Assembly: GCF_010681825.2 (NCBI RefSeq)
Contig: NZ_CP066776.1
Location: 3,286,001-3,350,000 of the forward strand
Direction of reading: 5' to 3'
Length of the DNA stretch: 64,000 nucleotides
Source of the DNA: Sulfuriroseicoccus oceanibius
GTDB taxonomy: Bacteria > Verrucomicrobiota > Verrucomicrobiia > Verrucomicrobiales > SLCJ01
The notes beneath the pieces were generated by a model, which was given only the letters and a program-made list of their open reading frames with translations, searched no databases and was not told the origin of the DNA. Below, in pieces: positions 56,758 to 64,000 of this stretch. The position numbers and the translations under genes were made by a program. Numbering within the stretch: the first letter of the stretch is position 1; every line of letters starts with the position of its first letter.

Positions 56758-58619
56758 TCCCGTCCCCCCTCATCCAACATCCGTTGAATCGTTTGCTGGA
56801 CATCGGCGGCGCGGGCATCATCGGCGTTGAGTAGCTGAGCAAAGGTAACATCCACCTTGAGAGGGAACCGCTTGGATCGCCCTTTCATCATGCCTTTGCC
56901 CCAATGGCTGAAGAACGATCCGTAAAGCCCCGCCAGTGCGACGGGTACAACTTTGGCCCCAGAGCGCTTGGCGATGATCTCCATGCCTCGCTTGAACTCA
57001 TTCATCCCACCGTGGCGGGTCAGTTTTCCCTCGGGAAAAATGCAGACCACTTCGTCGTTGTTCAACGCATCGACACAGGCCTTGATCGCGGCGGACGCGT
57101 TCTTCGAGGTATCAATCGGAATCGCCCCGCCGATGCGGAACGCCCAGTTCGCCCACCACATGTCATAGTAGGACTTGAGCATCAGAAAGCGCACGGGGCG
57201 ATGGCACGCCGCCATCACAATGAACGCATCGACATAGCTGACATGATTTGCAGTGAGCAAGACCGGCCCATTCGCCGGCACGTTGTCAGGATGGTGGCTG
57301 CGCACGCCGTAGACCACACGCACCACAGGAAGGACGAGCGCTTTAAGCGTATCCAGCGGTAGCAAGCGCATGGTGTAAAGCGTGACCAACCCTGTCGCCA
57401 CCGCGGCCACGAGCAGTTGGGCGTTGATCGAAAGATTGAGTCCATCGCGCAGCGCGAGCTGAACCCCAACGGCGCCTAGGTTCGCCAGAGCATCAAGCAA
57501 TGCCGAGGCCGCGAGCATCCGTCCACGGCGCGTCGGCGTGCAGACATCCTGCAGGTAGGCATTGAGCGGAGTCAGGAAACAACTACCGGCAAAACCCAAC
57601 ACAAAAAGCACCGCAATATAAAGCCACTCACCAGGTTCGCCGGCCCACGGCAGCACCGCCATCGACAACGCAAAAAACGCGCCACCAATCGGGACGATTC
57701 CAAGTTGGATCCGCCGCTTGGACACCGCGGCGGTAAACGCGCCACCGATCGCCACGCCCAGCCCCATCCACGCCATCATCTGACCGGCAATCCGCCCGGC
57801 CTCACTGGTGCCGCCCGCGATCTGGTCCGCCTTCTCGGTCACCACCAGCAGGATGAACATGCCAACGCCCCAGAAGTACGCCTTGCCCAACGCGCTGCGC
57901 CGCTGGCGCTTCTCGGCACACAACTCGGCAAAGTAATGGAACTGCTTGGTCAGGATAGCTGGCGAGAATGGCTTCGGATCGTGCGCTGGCGTGCGCCGGA
58001 TCCGTCGACTCACAATCACCGCTGCAATCGACACCACAAACAACGCGGCCATCGGCGCTGCTGCTGCTGACCACGGACCGAGCGAACCCGTCAATCCATC
58101 GTAGACCGATCCACCCAACGCGGAGCCCGCGATGATCGCCACGATTACCCACATCTGCATCCACCCCGCAGCCGCGCCCAGCCTGCTGCTGCCCAACAGT
58201 TCTTTGACAATCCCTACCTTGGCCGGTGAGAAAATCACCGACTGGATGGAGATCAACACGAAGCCGATCACCGCTCCCCAGATCCACTCAGCATACAAGG
58301 AGCCCGCAATGATAAGAAAACAGAGCAACTGCAACCACATGCAGGAGACAATGACCCCCGCCTTCGAATAGCGGTCGGAAAACCAGCCAGCCAGCGGCGA
58401 GAAAACGATGAACGTCAACGCGGCCAGCGCGCCCAGCACGTGCTGGAAGGGCATCGCATAACCCGAGCCCGGCACCGCCCAAACGATTCCCAGGTTCAGC
58501 GCCACACCGATCAGCAGGAACTTTACGACGTTATCGTTGAGTGCATTCAAGGTTTGAACGCTCAACAAGCCGCGGAACGACGGCCAATCTTCTTGGTGGT
58601 TTTCGGTTTCCGGATCCAT
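56751..58619 (-). CDS. MFS transporter fused to PlsC-type 1-acylglycerol-phosphate acyltransferase domain
   Basis: A 622-aa inner-membrane protein. Residues about 15-410 form a twelve-helix major-facilitator transporter resembling LplT (LSVQTLNALNDNVVKFLLIG, FSPLAGWFSDRYSKAGVIVS, LTPLNAYLQDVCTPTRRGRM). Residues about 430-620 are an acyltransferase with the catalytic NHVSYVD (N-H-x4-D) and FPEGKLTRHG. In E. coli LplT flips lysophospholipids inward and the separate Aas re-acylates them; here a transporter and an acyltransferase are one chain, without the acyl-ACP synthetase part of Aas. A role in lysophospholipid recycling is inferred. The ATG at 58619 was preferred to the TTG at 58640. Confidence 0.9.
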   Translation of the reverse strand: MDPETENHQEDWPSFRGLLSVQTLNALNDNVVKFLLIGVALNLGIVWAVPGSGYAMPFQHVLGALAALTFIVFSPLAGWFSDRYSKAGVIVSCMWLQLLCFLIIAGSLYAEWIWGAVIGFVLISIQSVIFSPAKVGIVKELLGSSRLGAAAGWMQMWVIVAIIAGSALGGSVYDGLTGSLGPWSAAAAPMAALFVVSIAAVIVSRRIRRTPAHDPKPFSPAILTKQFHYFAELCAEKRQRRSALGKAYFWGVGMFILLVVTEKADQIAGGTSEAGRIAGQMMAWMGLGVAIGGAFTAAVSKRRIQLGIVPIGGAFFALSMAVLPWAGEPGEWLYIAVLFVLGFAGSCFLTPLNAYLQDVCTPTRRGRMLAASALLDALANLGAVGVQLALRDGLNLSINAQLLVAAVATGLVTLYTMRLLPLDTLKALVLPVVRVVYGVRSHHPDNVPANGPVLLTANHVSYVDAFIVMAACHRPVRFLMLKSYYDMWWANWAFRIGGAIPIDTSKNASAAIKACVDALNNDEVVCIFPEGKLTRHGGMNEFKRGMEIIAKRSGAKVVPVALAGLYGSFFSHWGKGMMKGRSKRFPLKVDVTFAQLLNADDARAADVQQTIQRMLDEGGREG

Positions 58620-58704
58620 GGGGGTCGGTAGGATTTTCAATCACCCTGCCCAGAGAACGGCATCATCGCAGGGCATTGAGCGCGCATAGTTTGCGCGATC
58701 CCCA

Positions 58705-59121
58705 CTACGCCACAAGCCCGAAAAATAGCAACACGGCAAAGCCTCCTTTACAGGCAACATGCAGCAATTGATCTGCAACAAACCCAAGTTTCCCCTCACA
58801 CCGGATGGCGTCTATCACCGCATGGAGAACCAGTTCGGTACATCCCAACACCACGGACCCGGTCAGAGCCCAGACCAAACCTGCGTGGATCAGCGCATGG
58901 GCGATCAAACAAACAAACCACCCACCACCAACCAAATCACCACCTTTTTCCGTTACGAGGTGGCGGTTCTTCCCCGTCGCCAGAAACTCTCCCTGCAGAG
59001 GAAAATCCCCGAGAGCGTGCCCGATCAACAGCGCGAAAAAGAGCGTCAGCGCGCCAGCGACACTGCCGAATGCATCGAGAGACAGCGTGGGCGAGGCGAG
59101 CATGATTAAGGGGTCCATCAT
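58705..59121 (-). CDS. DUF3307-family membrane protein
   Basis: A 138-aa polytopic membrane protein with three or four hydrophobic segments. The DUF3307 signature LIGHALGDFPLQGEFLATGK lies in the N-terminal half, with FVCLIAHALIHAGLVWALTG and ELVLHAVIDAIRCEGKLG after it; the conserved His and Asp residues in these helices suggest metal or proton chemistry, but no function is known. The ATG at 59121 or the one three bases later is the likely start. It follows the cyclic-nucleotide-binding gene by 16 bp on the same strand, so the two are probably co-transcribed. Confidence 0.85.
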   Translation of the reverse strand: MMDPLIMLASPTLSLDAFGSVAGALTLFFALLIGHALGDFPLQGEFLATGKNRHLVTEKGGDLVGGGWFVCLIAHALIHAGLVWALTGSVVLGCTELVLHAVIDAIRCEGKLGFVADQLLHVACKGGFAVLLFFGLVA

Positions 59122-59137
59122 CGAGGCGAGTAATAAT

Positions 59138-59623
59138 CTATTTCCAGCCCGCGTGGTCCGCCATCGCCCGCTGGAGCATGGCAAAGCGTTCGTTCATGGC
59201 CCGCAAGCGTTTGCTAAGCATCCGGCTGATCCCCAACATCAACGCCGCACCGCTGGCGGGATGCGAGTCGACAAACGTTTCCAAATCCTCACGCCCCACG
59301 CGCCAAACCCGAGAGTCCTCGTGAGCGGTCACATCCGCACTGCCCTCGCCCGGATCAAACACATTCACCTCGCCAATAGCCTCGCCGGGAGCCGCGCGCC
59401 ACAGCAAGGTGCGCGTTCCGTTGCGCTCGCGCGAGACATGAAGAAGCCCCGAGAGCAACAAATAGAGTTGCCCTTGGGGCTCGCCTTCTTTGATTAGTTC
59501 ACTCCCCTCGGTTGCGTCTATAAACTCACCATATGAGCTGAGCAATTTGCGATCCTCGTCGCTCATCTGCTCCAAGAACCCGATGGCAGGAAGTTCTGGT
59601 GGTGATTGGGGCGTCTGGGGCAT
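59138..59623 (-). CDS. stand-alone cyclic-nucleotide-binding domain protein
   Basis: A 161-aa protein consisting of one cyclic-nucleotide-binding (cNMP) domain: FLEQMSDEDRKLLSSYGEFI, GSELIKEGEPQGQLYLLLSG, the phosphate-binding cassette region APGEAIGEVNVFDPGEGSAD, then VWRVGREDLETFVDSHP. There is no helix-turn-helix of the Crp type; the C-terminus is an amphipathic helix (LMLGISRMLSKRLRAMNERF). It may act as a regulatory subunit for a partner. Whether it binds cAMP or cGMP is unclear, as the usual arginine of the cassette is not evident. An ATG at 59635 would add four residues. Confidence 0.87.
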   Translation of the reverse strand: MPQTPQSPPELPAIGFLEQMSDEDRKLLSSYGEFIDATEGSELIKEGEPQGQLYLLLSGLLHVSRERNGTRTLLWRAAPGEAIGEVNVFDPGEGSADVTAHEDSRVWRVGREDLETFVDSHPASGAALMLGISRMLSKRLRAMNERFAMLQRAMADHAGWK

Positions 59624-59705
59624 AGCTGCTGGCAATGAGTTCGACCAGCAGTCTAGCCCGCGCCCCCACCCGAGGTAAACGCAATTATCCGGAGGGGATC
59701 AGCGC

Positions 59706-61241
59706 TTACTTGACCGCGGCGCCCAACACAGCGCGCACACCACGCCCGTCGGACTTCAGCTTTTTGAGCAAAGCGGTCAGCTCCTCGACCTTCTGCGGTT
59801 GCTCTCCTGCCAGGTTCTTTTGCTCACCTGGATCAGCATCCAAGTCGTACAACTCGGCAGCTCGGTTGGCGTAAGCCGGAATAAACTTCCACTTCCCTTG
59901 GCGGATCGCGACGATCGCCGCTTCTTCCAGCATTACTTCGGCTCCCTTGTCCGCGTTGGCAAACCAGGCACCGGACATATCGCGGCTGTCGATCGCCTGA
60001 GTCGCCGGCACCTTCACATCGAGCATCCCGGCAAACGAGGCCAACAGATCGATCTGATTTACCATCGCGTCGGAAACTTCACCCGCCTTCACATTACCAG
60101 GCCAACGCACGATCGTAGGCACACGGGTGCCCCCCTCGTAGATCTGGTACTTGCCACCACGGAATGGCCCCGAGCCATCATGCCCTCGGTCACTCTCCTG
60201 GCTCGATGTTAACACGGTCGTGCCATCATGATAGCCGTCGTCATAAACAGGACCATTGTCGCTGGAGAAGATCACGATCGTGTTTTCCGCCAGTCCCTGC
60301 TCGTCGAGCGCCTTCATGATCTCGCCGACCGACCAGTCAAACTGCACCATCGCATCACCGCGGTAGCCGAGCTGAGACATCCCTTTGAAGCGTGGATGCG
60401 GCGCGCGTGGGACGTGGATGTCCTGCGATGCAAAATAAAGGAAGAACGGCTGGTCTTTTTCTTTAGCCTTCGCCAAGTACTCGCGGGTCTTCTCGACGAA
60501 CACATCGCTCATCGTTTCATCGTTCCACAGCGCGGACTTGCCCCCCCACTGGAACCCAATACGGCCGATCCCATTGATGACCGAATTGTTGTGCCCGTGC
60601 GAGCTCTTGTAATAAGTCATCGCTTCCGGGTTCTTGCGTCCATCCGGGTATTCGGTCGCTTCCACCCCGTTCGGCTTGCTGCCAACAAAGAGCGGGTCTT
60701 TCGGATCCAAGTTCACGACCCGGTAATTCTCAAGATAGACGCATGGCACGCGGTCATTTGTCGATGGCAGGAGGAACGAATAATCGAAGCCAATCTCGAG
60801 CGGTCCGGGTTTCACATCCCCATTCCAGTCGACCGGCGTCTTGCCGTCACCGAGCCCGAGGTGCCATTTGCCGATCACCGCTGTCTGATAACCCGCCTGC
60901 TTGAAAACCTGTGGCAGCGTGAGCATCTCTGGCTGGATCGCCATCGGCGCATTCGGCGCAAGAATCCGCACCCCGTGACGGAAGCCGTGACGCCCGGTCA
61001 GCATGGAAAAGCGCGAGGGCGTGCACGTGGCCGCGGAACAATGCCCGTCGGTGAAGCGCGTTCCTTCATCTGCGAGCTGGTCAATGTTGGGAGTCGGGAT
61101 CATCTCCGCGCCGTAAGCGCCCACATCACCATACCCCACGTCGTCACCATAAATCAGAACGACATTGGGCTTTGATTCAGCAGCATGCACGGCACTGACG
61201 GCCAGCGCTCCAGCGAGGATGAGAGAAAGTCGATGCATCAT
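59706..61241 (-). CDS. secreted Cys-type sulfatase (arylsulfatase A family)
   Basis: A 511-aa exported sulfatase. After a signal peptide (SLILAGALAVSAVHA) comes the metal-binding YGDDVGYGDVGAYG, then the active-site motif C73-T-P-S-R77 in CSAATCTPSRFSMLTGR, whose cysteine must be converted to formylglycine, and the conserved GYQTAVIGKWHLGLGD. Further active-site elements are HVPRAPHPRF and IVIFSSDNGPVYDDGYHDG. The C-terminal subdomain has AAELYDLDADPGEQKNLAGE. The family is that of the S1 sulfatases common in Verrucomicrobia that strip sulfate from algal or mucosal polysaccharides; the substrate here is unknown. No formylglycine-generating enzyme is in the window. Confidence 0.93.
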   Translation of the reverse strand: MMHRLSLILAGALAVSAVHAAESKPNVVLIYGDDVGYGDVGAYGAEMIPTPNIDQLADEGTRFTDGHCSAATCTPSRFSMLTGRHGFRHGVRILAPNAPMAIQPEMLTLPQVFKQAGYQTAVIGKWHLGLGDGKTPVDWNGDVKPGPLEIGFDYSFLLPSTNDRVPCVYLENYRVVNLDPKDPLFVGSKPNGVEATEYPDGRKNPEAMTYYKSSHGHNNSVINGIGRIGFQWGGKSALWNDETMSDVFVEKTREYLAKAKEKDQPFFLYFASQDIHVPRAPHPRFKGMSQLGYRGDAMVQFDWSVGEIMKALDEQGLAENTIVIFSSDNGPVYDDGYHDGTTVLTSSQESDRGHDGSGPFRGGKYQIYEGGTRVPTIVRWPGNVKAGEVSDAMVNQIDLLASFAGMLDVKVPATQAIDSRDMSGAWFANADKGAEVMLEEAAIVAIRQGKWKFIPAYANRAAELYDLDADPGEQKNLAGEQPQKVEELTALLKKLKSDGRGVRAVLGAAVK

Positions 61242-61316
61242 AATTATCTACTAGCAGGGCGCCTTAACGCCGACGAGAAAGACCTACCTTTCACCGAAAG
61301 TGCAAAAAAAGATACA

Positions 61317-61353
61317 TAAAACGCCCTGCGGATCACGGGGAATCCACAGGGCG
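61317..61353 (-). terminator. intrinsic terminator of the outer-membrane barrel gene
   Basis: On the minus strand CGCCCTGTGGAT pairs with GATCCGCAGGGCG (arms within 61342-61353 and 61322-61334, with a G-U pair) and is followed by four T residues. It lies 70 bases beyond the stop codon of the gene ending at 61423 and upstream of the sulfatase start. Confidence 0.72.
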
Positions 61354-61422
61354 CCTCTTTTCAGATCTACCATTAATCTCTCGCGAGCGATGGAATCCAC
61401 CATCGCTAGCCGGCCATTCTCT

Positions 61423-62157
61423 TTAGAAGGTCACGGCAAGCGAAACGCCTCCAATAAGCAAGTCATCTTCGCTGTCTTCCAACACATCCATCGCCAGCGT
61501 ACCGCGGATGAATGGAGTCAGTGTTGCGTTATCGGTAAGAGTGATCGGAGCCGAGATCTCAAGGAACGAGTGGTTGAAGCCGTCCCCATCGACGTAGTAG
61601 TCGACGTTGTACGCCACGCCAATCTCAGCGGCCCATGTCAGCCGGTCCCAAATCAGGCATTGGGTCTCCGCTGCGAGTGAGGTTTCGATATAGGTGCCCT
61701 CGGTTTCGAAATCGTAATAGCCTCCCAGGTTCCACGCCACAGCAGGCACGATCTGATAGGAACCGAATAGACCAACCTCGTGTGCCTTGGCCCCACTCTC
61801 ACCAAAGTAGTAGTACGTGTACCCAGCTCCGAGCTCGAATGCACCAAAGCTCTTGGTCACATCGGCCACCAAGTTGAGCTCGGTATAATCGTCCTGAACC
61901 AACGATCCGTACCACGTACCGAGACCGAGCTCGACATCGTTTCCGAGGTCAAACCCCGTCGACAAACACACATCCACCAGATGGTCGCCAAAATCGACGC
62001 CTCGGAATTCATAGCTGCTCGAGTAGCCGGCAACCAACTTGCCCGAGAAAACCGAAGGGCTTTCACTAACCACCTCAGTCGCTTTTGGAGCCTCACCAGC
62101 AATAACAGGAGCGGCAACCATCAACGATGCCGCAAGGGTTTTAATCTCTAATTTCAT
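61423..62157 (-). CDS. outer-membrane beta-barrel protein, TorF-like putative porin
   Basis: A 244-aa exported protein with a signal peptide (IKTLAASLMVAAPVIAGE). The mature part is made of alternating aromatic/glycine amphipathic strands: KLVAGYSSSYEFRGVDFGDH, ELGLGTWYGSLVQDDYTELN, FELGAGYTYYYFG, ending with GGVSLAVTF, whose terminal Phe is the barrel signal. The SYEFRG element and size resemble the TorF group of putative porins. The substrate is unknown. The ATG at 62157 opens the signal peptide; a frame to 62259 is not homologous. It stands alone between the sulfatase and MATE genes. Confidence 0.78.
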   Translation of the reverse strand: MKLEIKTLAASLMVAAPVIAGEAPKATEVVSESPSVFSGKLVAGYSSSYEFRGVDFGDHLVDVCLSTGFDLGNDVELGLGTWYGSLVQDDYTELNLVADVTKSFGAFELGAGYTYYYFGESGAKAHEVGLFGSYQIVPAVAWNLGGYYDFETEGTYIETSLAAETQCLIWDRLTWAAEIGVAYNVDYYVDGDGFNHSFLEISAPITLTDNATLTPFIRGTLAMDVLEDSEDDLLIGGVSLAVTF

Positions 62158-62406
62158 ACATTTCTGGGTTTTGTGACGCTTTACGATCCCGATCAATGAG
62201 CCTCCTAGCATCATGCGACTCACGGGAGGGCTCCAGCCACACAAGCGGATGGAACCCACTGGTCCTCAAGCACTAGACGTGCCAACAAACCCAAATGACA
62301 CAAATTTGTCATACAGGGTCAACAATTCCCCCCGTCAAACACACTGGTCTCCAGCTAATCCTCTCTTGCGATCACTCGCATCCACCACCACGGTAACTAT
62401 CAGCCT

Positions 62407-63828
62407 ATGTCAAAATCCGGAGTCACAGTGGATGCCGCAAACGATGGGGCCGCCCGGCGCGAACTCGGCGGCAACCTCGCGGGAAAGTCCATCCCCCACC
62501 AAGTCGCGGTACTCGCGATCTGGCCGCTGTTAGAACAACTTCTAGGGTTCCTCGTCGGCATGACCGACTCCGTACTCGCAGGCCGCATTGGCGAAGGCGC
62601 GGAACGTGTCGCGGCACTGGATGCTCTGGCTCTGGCTGCCTACCTCACTTGGTTGATGATGATCCTGCAAGGCGCAGCCGCGACCGGTGGCATGGCGATG
62701 ATTTCCCGCGCCACTGGAGCTGACGACAAGGAACTCGCCAACCGCTCGCTAGGCCAGGCGCTTTTGCTCGGCTGCGTTGCCGGTATTCTGGCGGGTGGTG
62801 CCCTGCTACTCTCTATGCCACTGCTGGTGAAACTCTTCGGGCTCTCTCCCGAAGCAGGCCGGCTCGCCACCATCTACATCGATATCGTCGCGCTCAGCGC
62901 GCCATTCAGCGGCATCATGTTCGCCGGCAACGCCGCGCTCCGAGGATCGGGAGACACGCGAACCCCGTTCTTCGTGATGACCTTGGTCAATGGCATCAAC
63001 ATCGGACTGAGCTGGCTCTTCGTTTACGGCCCCGAGCCATTTGGAGGCAGAGGCATGACCGGCATCGCTCTTGGCACGACCATTGCCTGGGTCATGGGGG
63101 CGCTGGTCCTCACCGTGGTTCTTTTGGTTCGTTCAAAGGGGCTCAAACTAAACCTCAACGCACTGCGCCCGGACTACGACGTCATGCGGCGCATCGTGCG
63201 CGTCGGCGTCCCATCAGCGATCGAAATCTTCGGCATGTGGACCATCAACGCCCTCGTCGTGCGCATCATCAGCGGACTCCCCGCCGAGGGCACGCTCGGC
63301 GCCCACTTCATCGCAATCCGCTGCGAATCGCTCAGTTTCCTGCCGGGCTTCGCGCTCGGCGCCGCGTCTGCGACTCTCGCCGGCCAGTACCTGGGGATGG
63401 AGGACAAATCGCGAGCCAAGCAAGCCGCATGGACCTGCTGGATCGGCGGCGGTGCATTGATGACACTCATTGGAATCGTCTTTCTGGTCTTTTCAGAACA
63501 ACTGGTCGGCCTGATTGCTCCGGACTCCCCAGTTCACTTGGAATTGGCCGCTCCCATCGTCTTCCTCTGTGGTCTGACCCAGCCCATGTTGGCCACGTGC
63601 GTGATCCTCAAAACCACCTTCCGTGGTGCTGGGGATACCAAAGCCGTCATGCGCTACTCCTACGGCAGCATGCTCATCGTGCGCCTCGGCGGTGCCTATC
63701 TGGTCGGCTCCGTGCTGGGATTGGGCCTGTGGTGGATCTGGCTGGTCATGTCGTTTGACCTGCTCACTCAGGCCATCATCTTCGGCATCCGCTTCCACTC
63801 CGCAAAATGGATGGACGCCAAGGTCTGA
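62407..63828 (+). CDS. MATE-family multidrug/sodium antiporter
   Basis: A 473-aa twelve-helix transporter of the MATE family, which exports cationic drugs or metabolites in exchange for Na+ or H+. Seen: VLAIWPLLEQLLGFLVGMTD, SVLAGRIGEGAERVAALDAL, the family's LSPEAGRLATIYIDIVALSA, the NAALRGSGDTRTPFFVMTLV NGIN region, VGVPSAIEIFGMWTINALVV, and the second-half GAASATLAGQYLGMEDKSRA. The N-terminal 30 residues are polar and outside the family core. The substrate cannot be predicted. It is convergent with the gene that runs off the right end of the window. Confidence 0.92.
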   Translation: MSKSGVTVDAANDGAARRELGGNLAGKSIPHQVAVLAIWPLLEQLLGFLVGMTDSVLAGRIGEGAERVAALDALALAAYLTWLMMILQGAAATGGMAMISRATGADDKELANRSLGQALLLGCVAGILAGGALLLSMPLLVKLFGLSPEAGRLATIYIDIVALSAPFSGIMFAGNAALRGSGDTRTPFFVMTLVNGINIGLSWLFVYGPEPFGGRGMTGIALGTTIAWVMGALVLTVVLLVRSKGLKLNLNALRPDYDVMRRIVRVGVPSAIEIFGMWTINALVVRIISGLPAEGTLGAHFIAIRCESLSFLPGFALGAASATLAGQYLGMEDKSRAKQAAWTCWIGGGALMTLIGIVFLVFSEQLVGLIAPDSPVHLELAAPIVFLCGLTQPMLATCVILKTTFRGAGDTKAVMRYSYGSMLIVRLGGAYLVGSVLGLGLWWIWLVMSFDLLTQAIIFGIRFHSAKWMDAKV

Positions 63829-63862
63829 CCCGCCGCCTCGTTACACTATCCCATCAAGGCGC

Positions 63863-63898
63863 AAAAAAGCCGCCACCAGGAATCACCCCAGTGGCGGC
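63863..63898 (-). terminator. intrinsic terminator of the truncated right-end gene
   Basis: On the minus strand GCCGCCAC and GTGGCGGC (63891-63898 and 63869-63876) form a perfect 8-bp stem with a 14-nt loop and are followed by six T residues. It lies 22 bases past the stop codon at 63921. Confidence 0.88.
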
Positions 63899-63920
63899 CG
63901 ATTGAACTTCTTCGAAACGA

Positions 63921-64000
63921 TTACCGCTCGCTGCCGCTCTTGGCTTTACCTTTGCCGGTGCGCCCGGTGACATCGAACTCAAGCGCGTCCTCACTGTCGG
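63921..64000 (-). CDS. 3' end of an unidentified gene (truncated by the window edge)
   Basis: An open frame entering from the right edge codes for 25 final residues, DSEDALEFDVTGRTGKGK and AKSGSER, then TAA. The acidic-then-basic, Gly/Lys/Ser-rich tail looks like a disordered C-terminus, as found on RNA helicases, ribonucleases and topoisomerases, but that is not enough to name it. The terminator directly downstream supports a real coding end here. Confidence 0.6.
   Translation of the reverse strand, partial: DSEDALEFDVTGRTGKGKAKSGSER

Overview
The window looks like a chromosomal segment of a Gram-negative member of the Verrucomicrobia, probably class Verrucomicrobiae. The grounds are: two small secreted proteins ending in a PEP-CTERM tail of the verrucomicrobial type (VPEPSSAAL.GLGGLA..LRRR), two giant pseudopilin-like proteins resembling the 'Verru_Chthon cassette' proteins, a Cys-type sulfatase and a secreted GH2 beta-galactosidase typical of polysaccharide degraders in this phylum, and a high G+C content. 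The species cannot be named from the sequence alone. I saw no rRNA, tRNA, CRISPR array, transposase or prophage.

Layout. 1-2.3 kb: fluoride channel crcB and an ECF sigma/anti-sigma pair. 2.3-18.3 kb: a nitrate-respiration island built around a divergent promoter region at about 8.9-9.06 kb. Leftward genes encode a tetraheme cytochrome c, a four-cluster ferredoxin-like protein and an NrfD-type membrane subunit (a probable quinol dehydrogenase in place of NapC/NapGH), then an Rrf2 regulator with an NsrR-like cysteine trio, and moeA, moaC, a fused mobA-moaD and moaE. Rightward genes are napD, napA, a napB with a duplicated diheme unit (four hemes), a small NapF-like ferredoxin, an unknown 108-aa protein, a beta-barrel protein, two DUF1254-type exported proteins and moaA. 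The island thus makes the enzyme, its cofactor and its electron supply. 18.4-25 kb: hisS, aspS, an OXA-like class D beta-lactamase, gmhA, malQ. 25.1-34.1 kb: two tandem two-gene modules, each a giant (~1200 aa) GspK-like pseudopilin plus a ~250-aa secreted partner. 34.4-38.5 kb: a class A PBP whose transpeptidase motifs are all degenerate, with tlyA and nadK. 38.6-48.8 kb: housekeeping genes (MidA-like methyltransferase, miaA, Nif3-like, LOG family, two paralogous DAHP synthases, YchJ-like, L,D-transpeptidase). Between the DAHP synthase genes lies a 545-bp element carrying a GxxExxY nuclease-like gene inside 30-bp inverted repeats. 49-55.4 kb: secreted beta-galactosidase, a GntR/LacI hybrid regulator and a PEP-CTERM protein. 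55.5-64 kb: oxidoreductase, MFS-acyltransferase fusion, DUF3307 protein, cyclic-nucleotide-binding protein, sulfatase, outer-membrane beta-barrel, MATE exporter and the 3' end of an unidentified gene.

The intergenic regions hold at least two families of interspersed palindromic repeats (copies at 42.77 and 47.07 kb; copies at 53.2 and 56.5 kb), a nine-copy 8-bp tandem repeat, and several clear intrinsic terminators. Candidates for an undescribed system, in order of my interest: the NapB-duplication/NrfCD nitrate respiratory chain, the inverted-repeat-flanked GxxExxY element, the transpeptidase-dead class A PBP, and the tandem giant-pseudopilin modules. All functions are read from motifs and context by eye; no database search was run.
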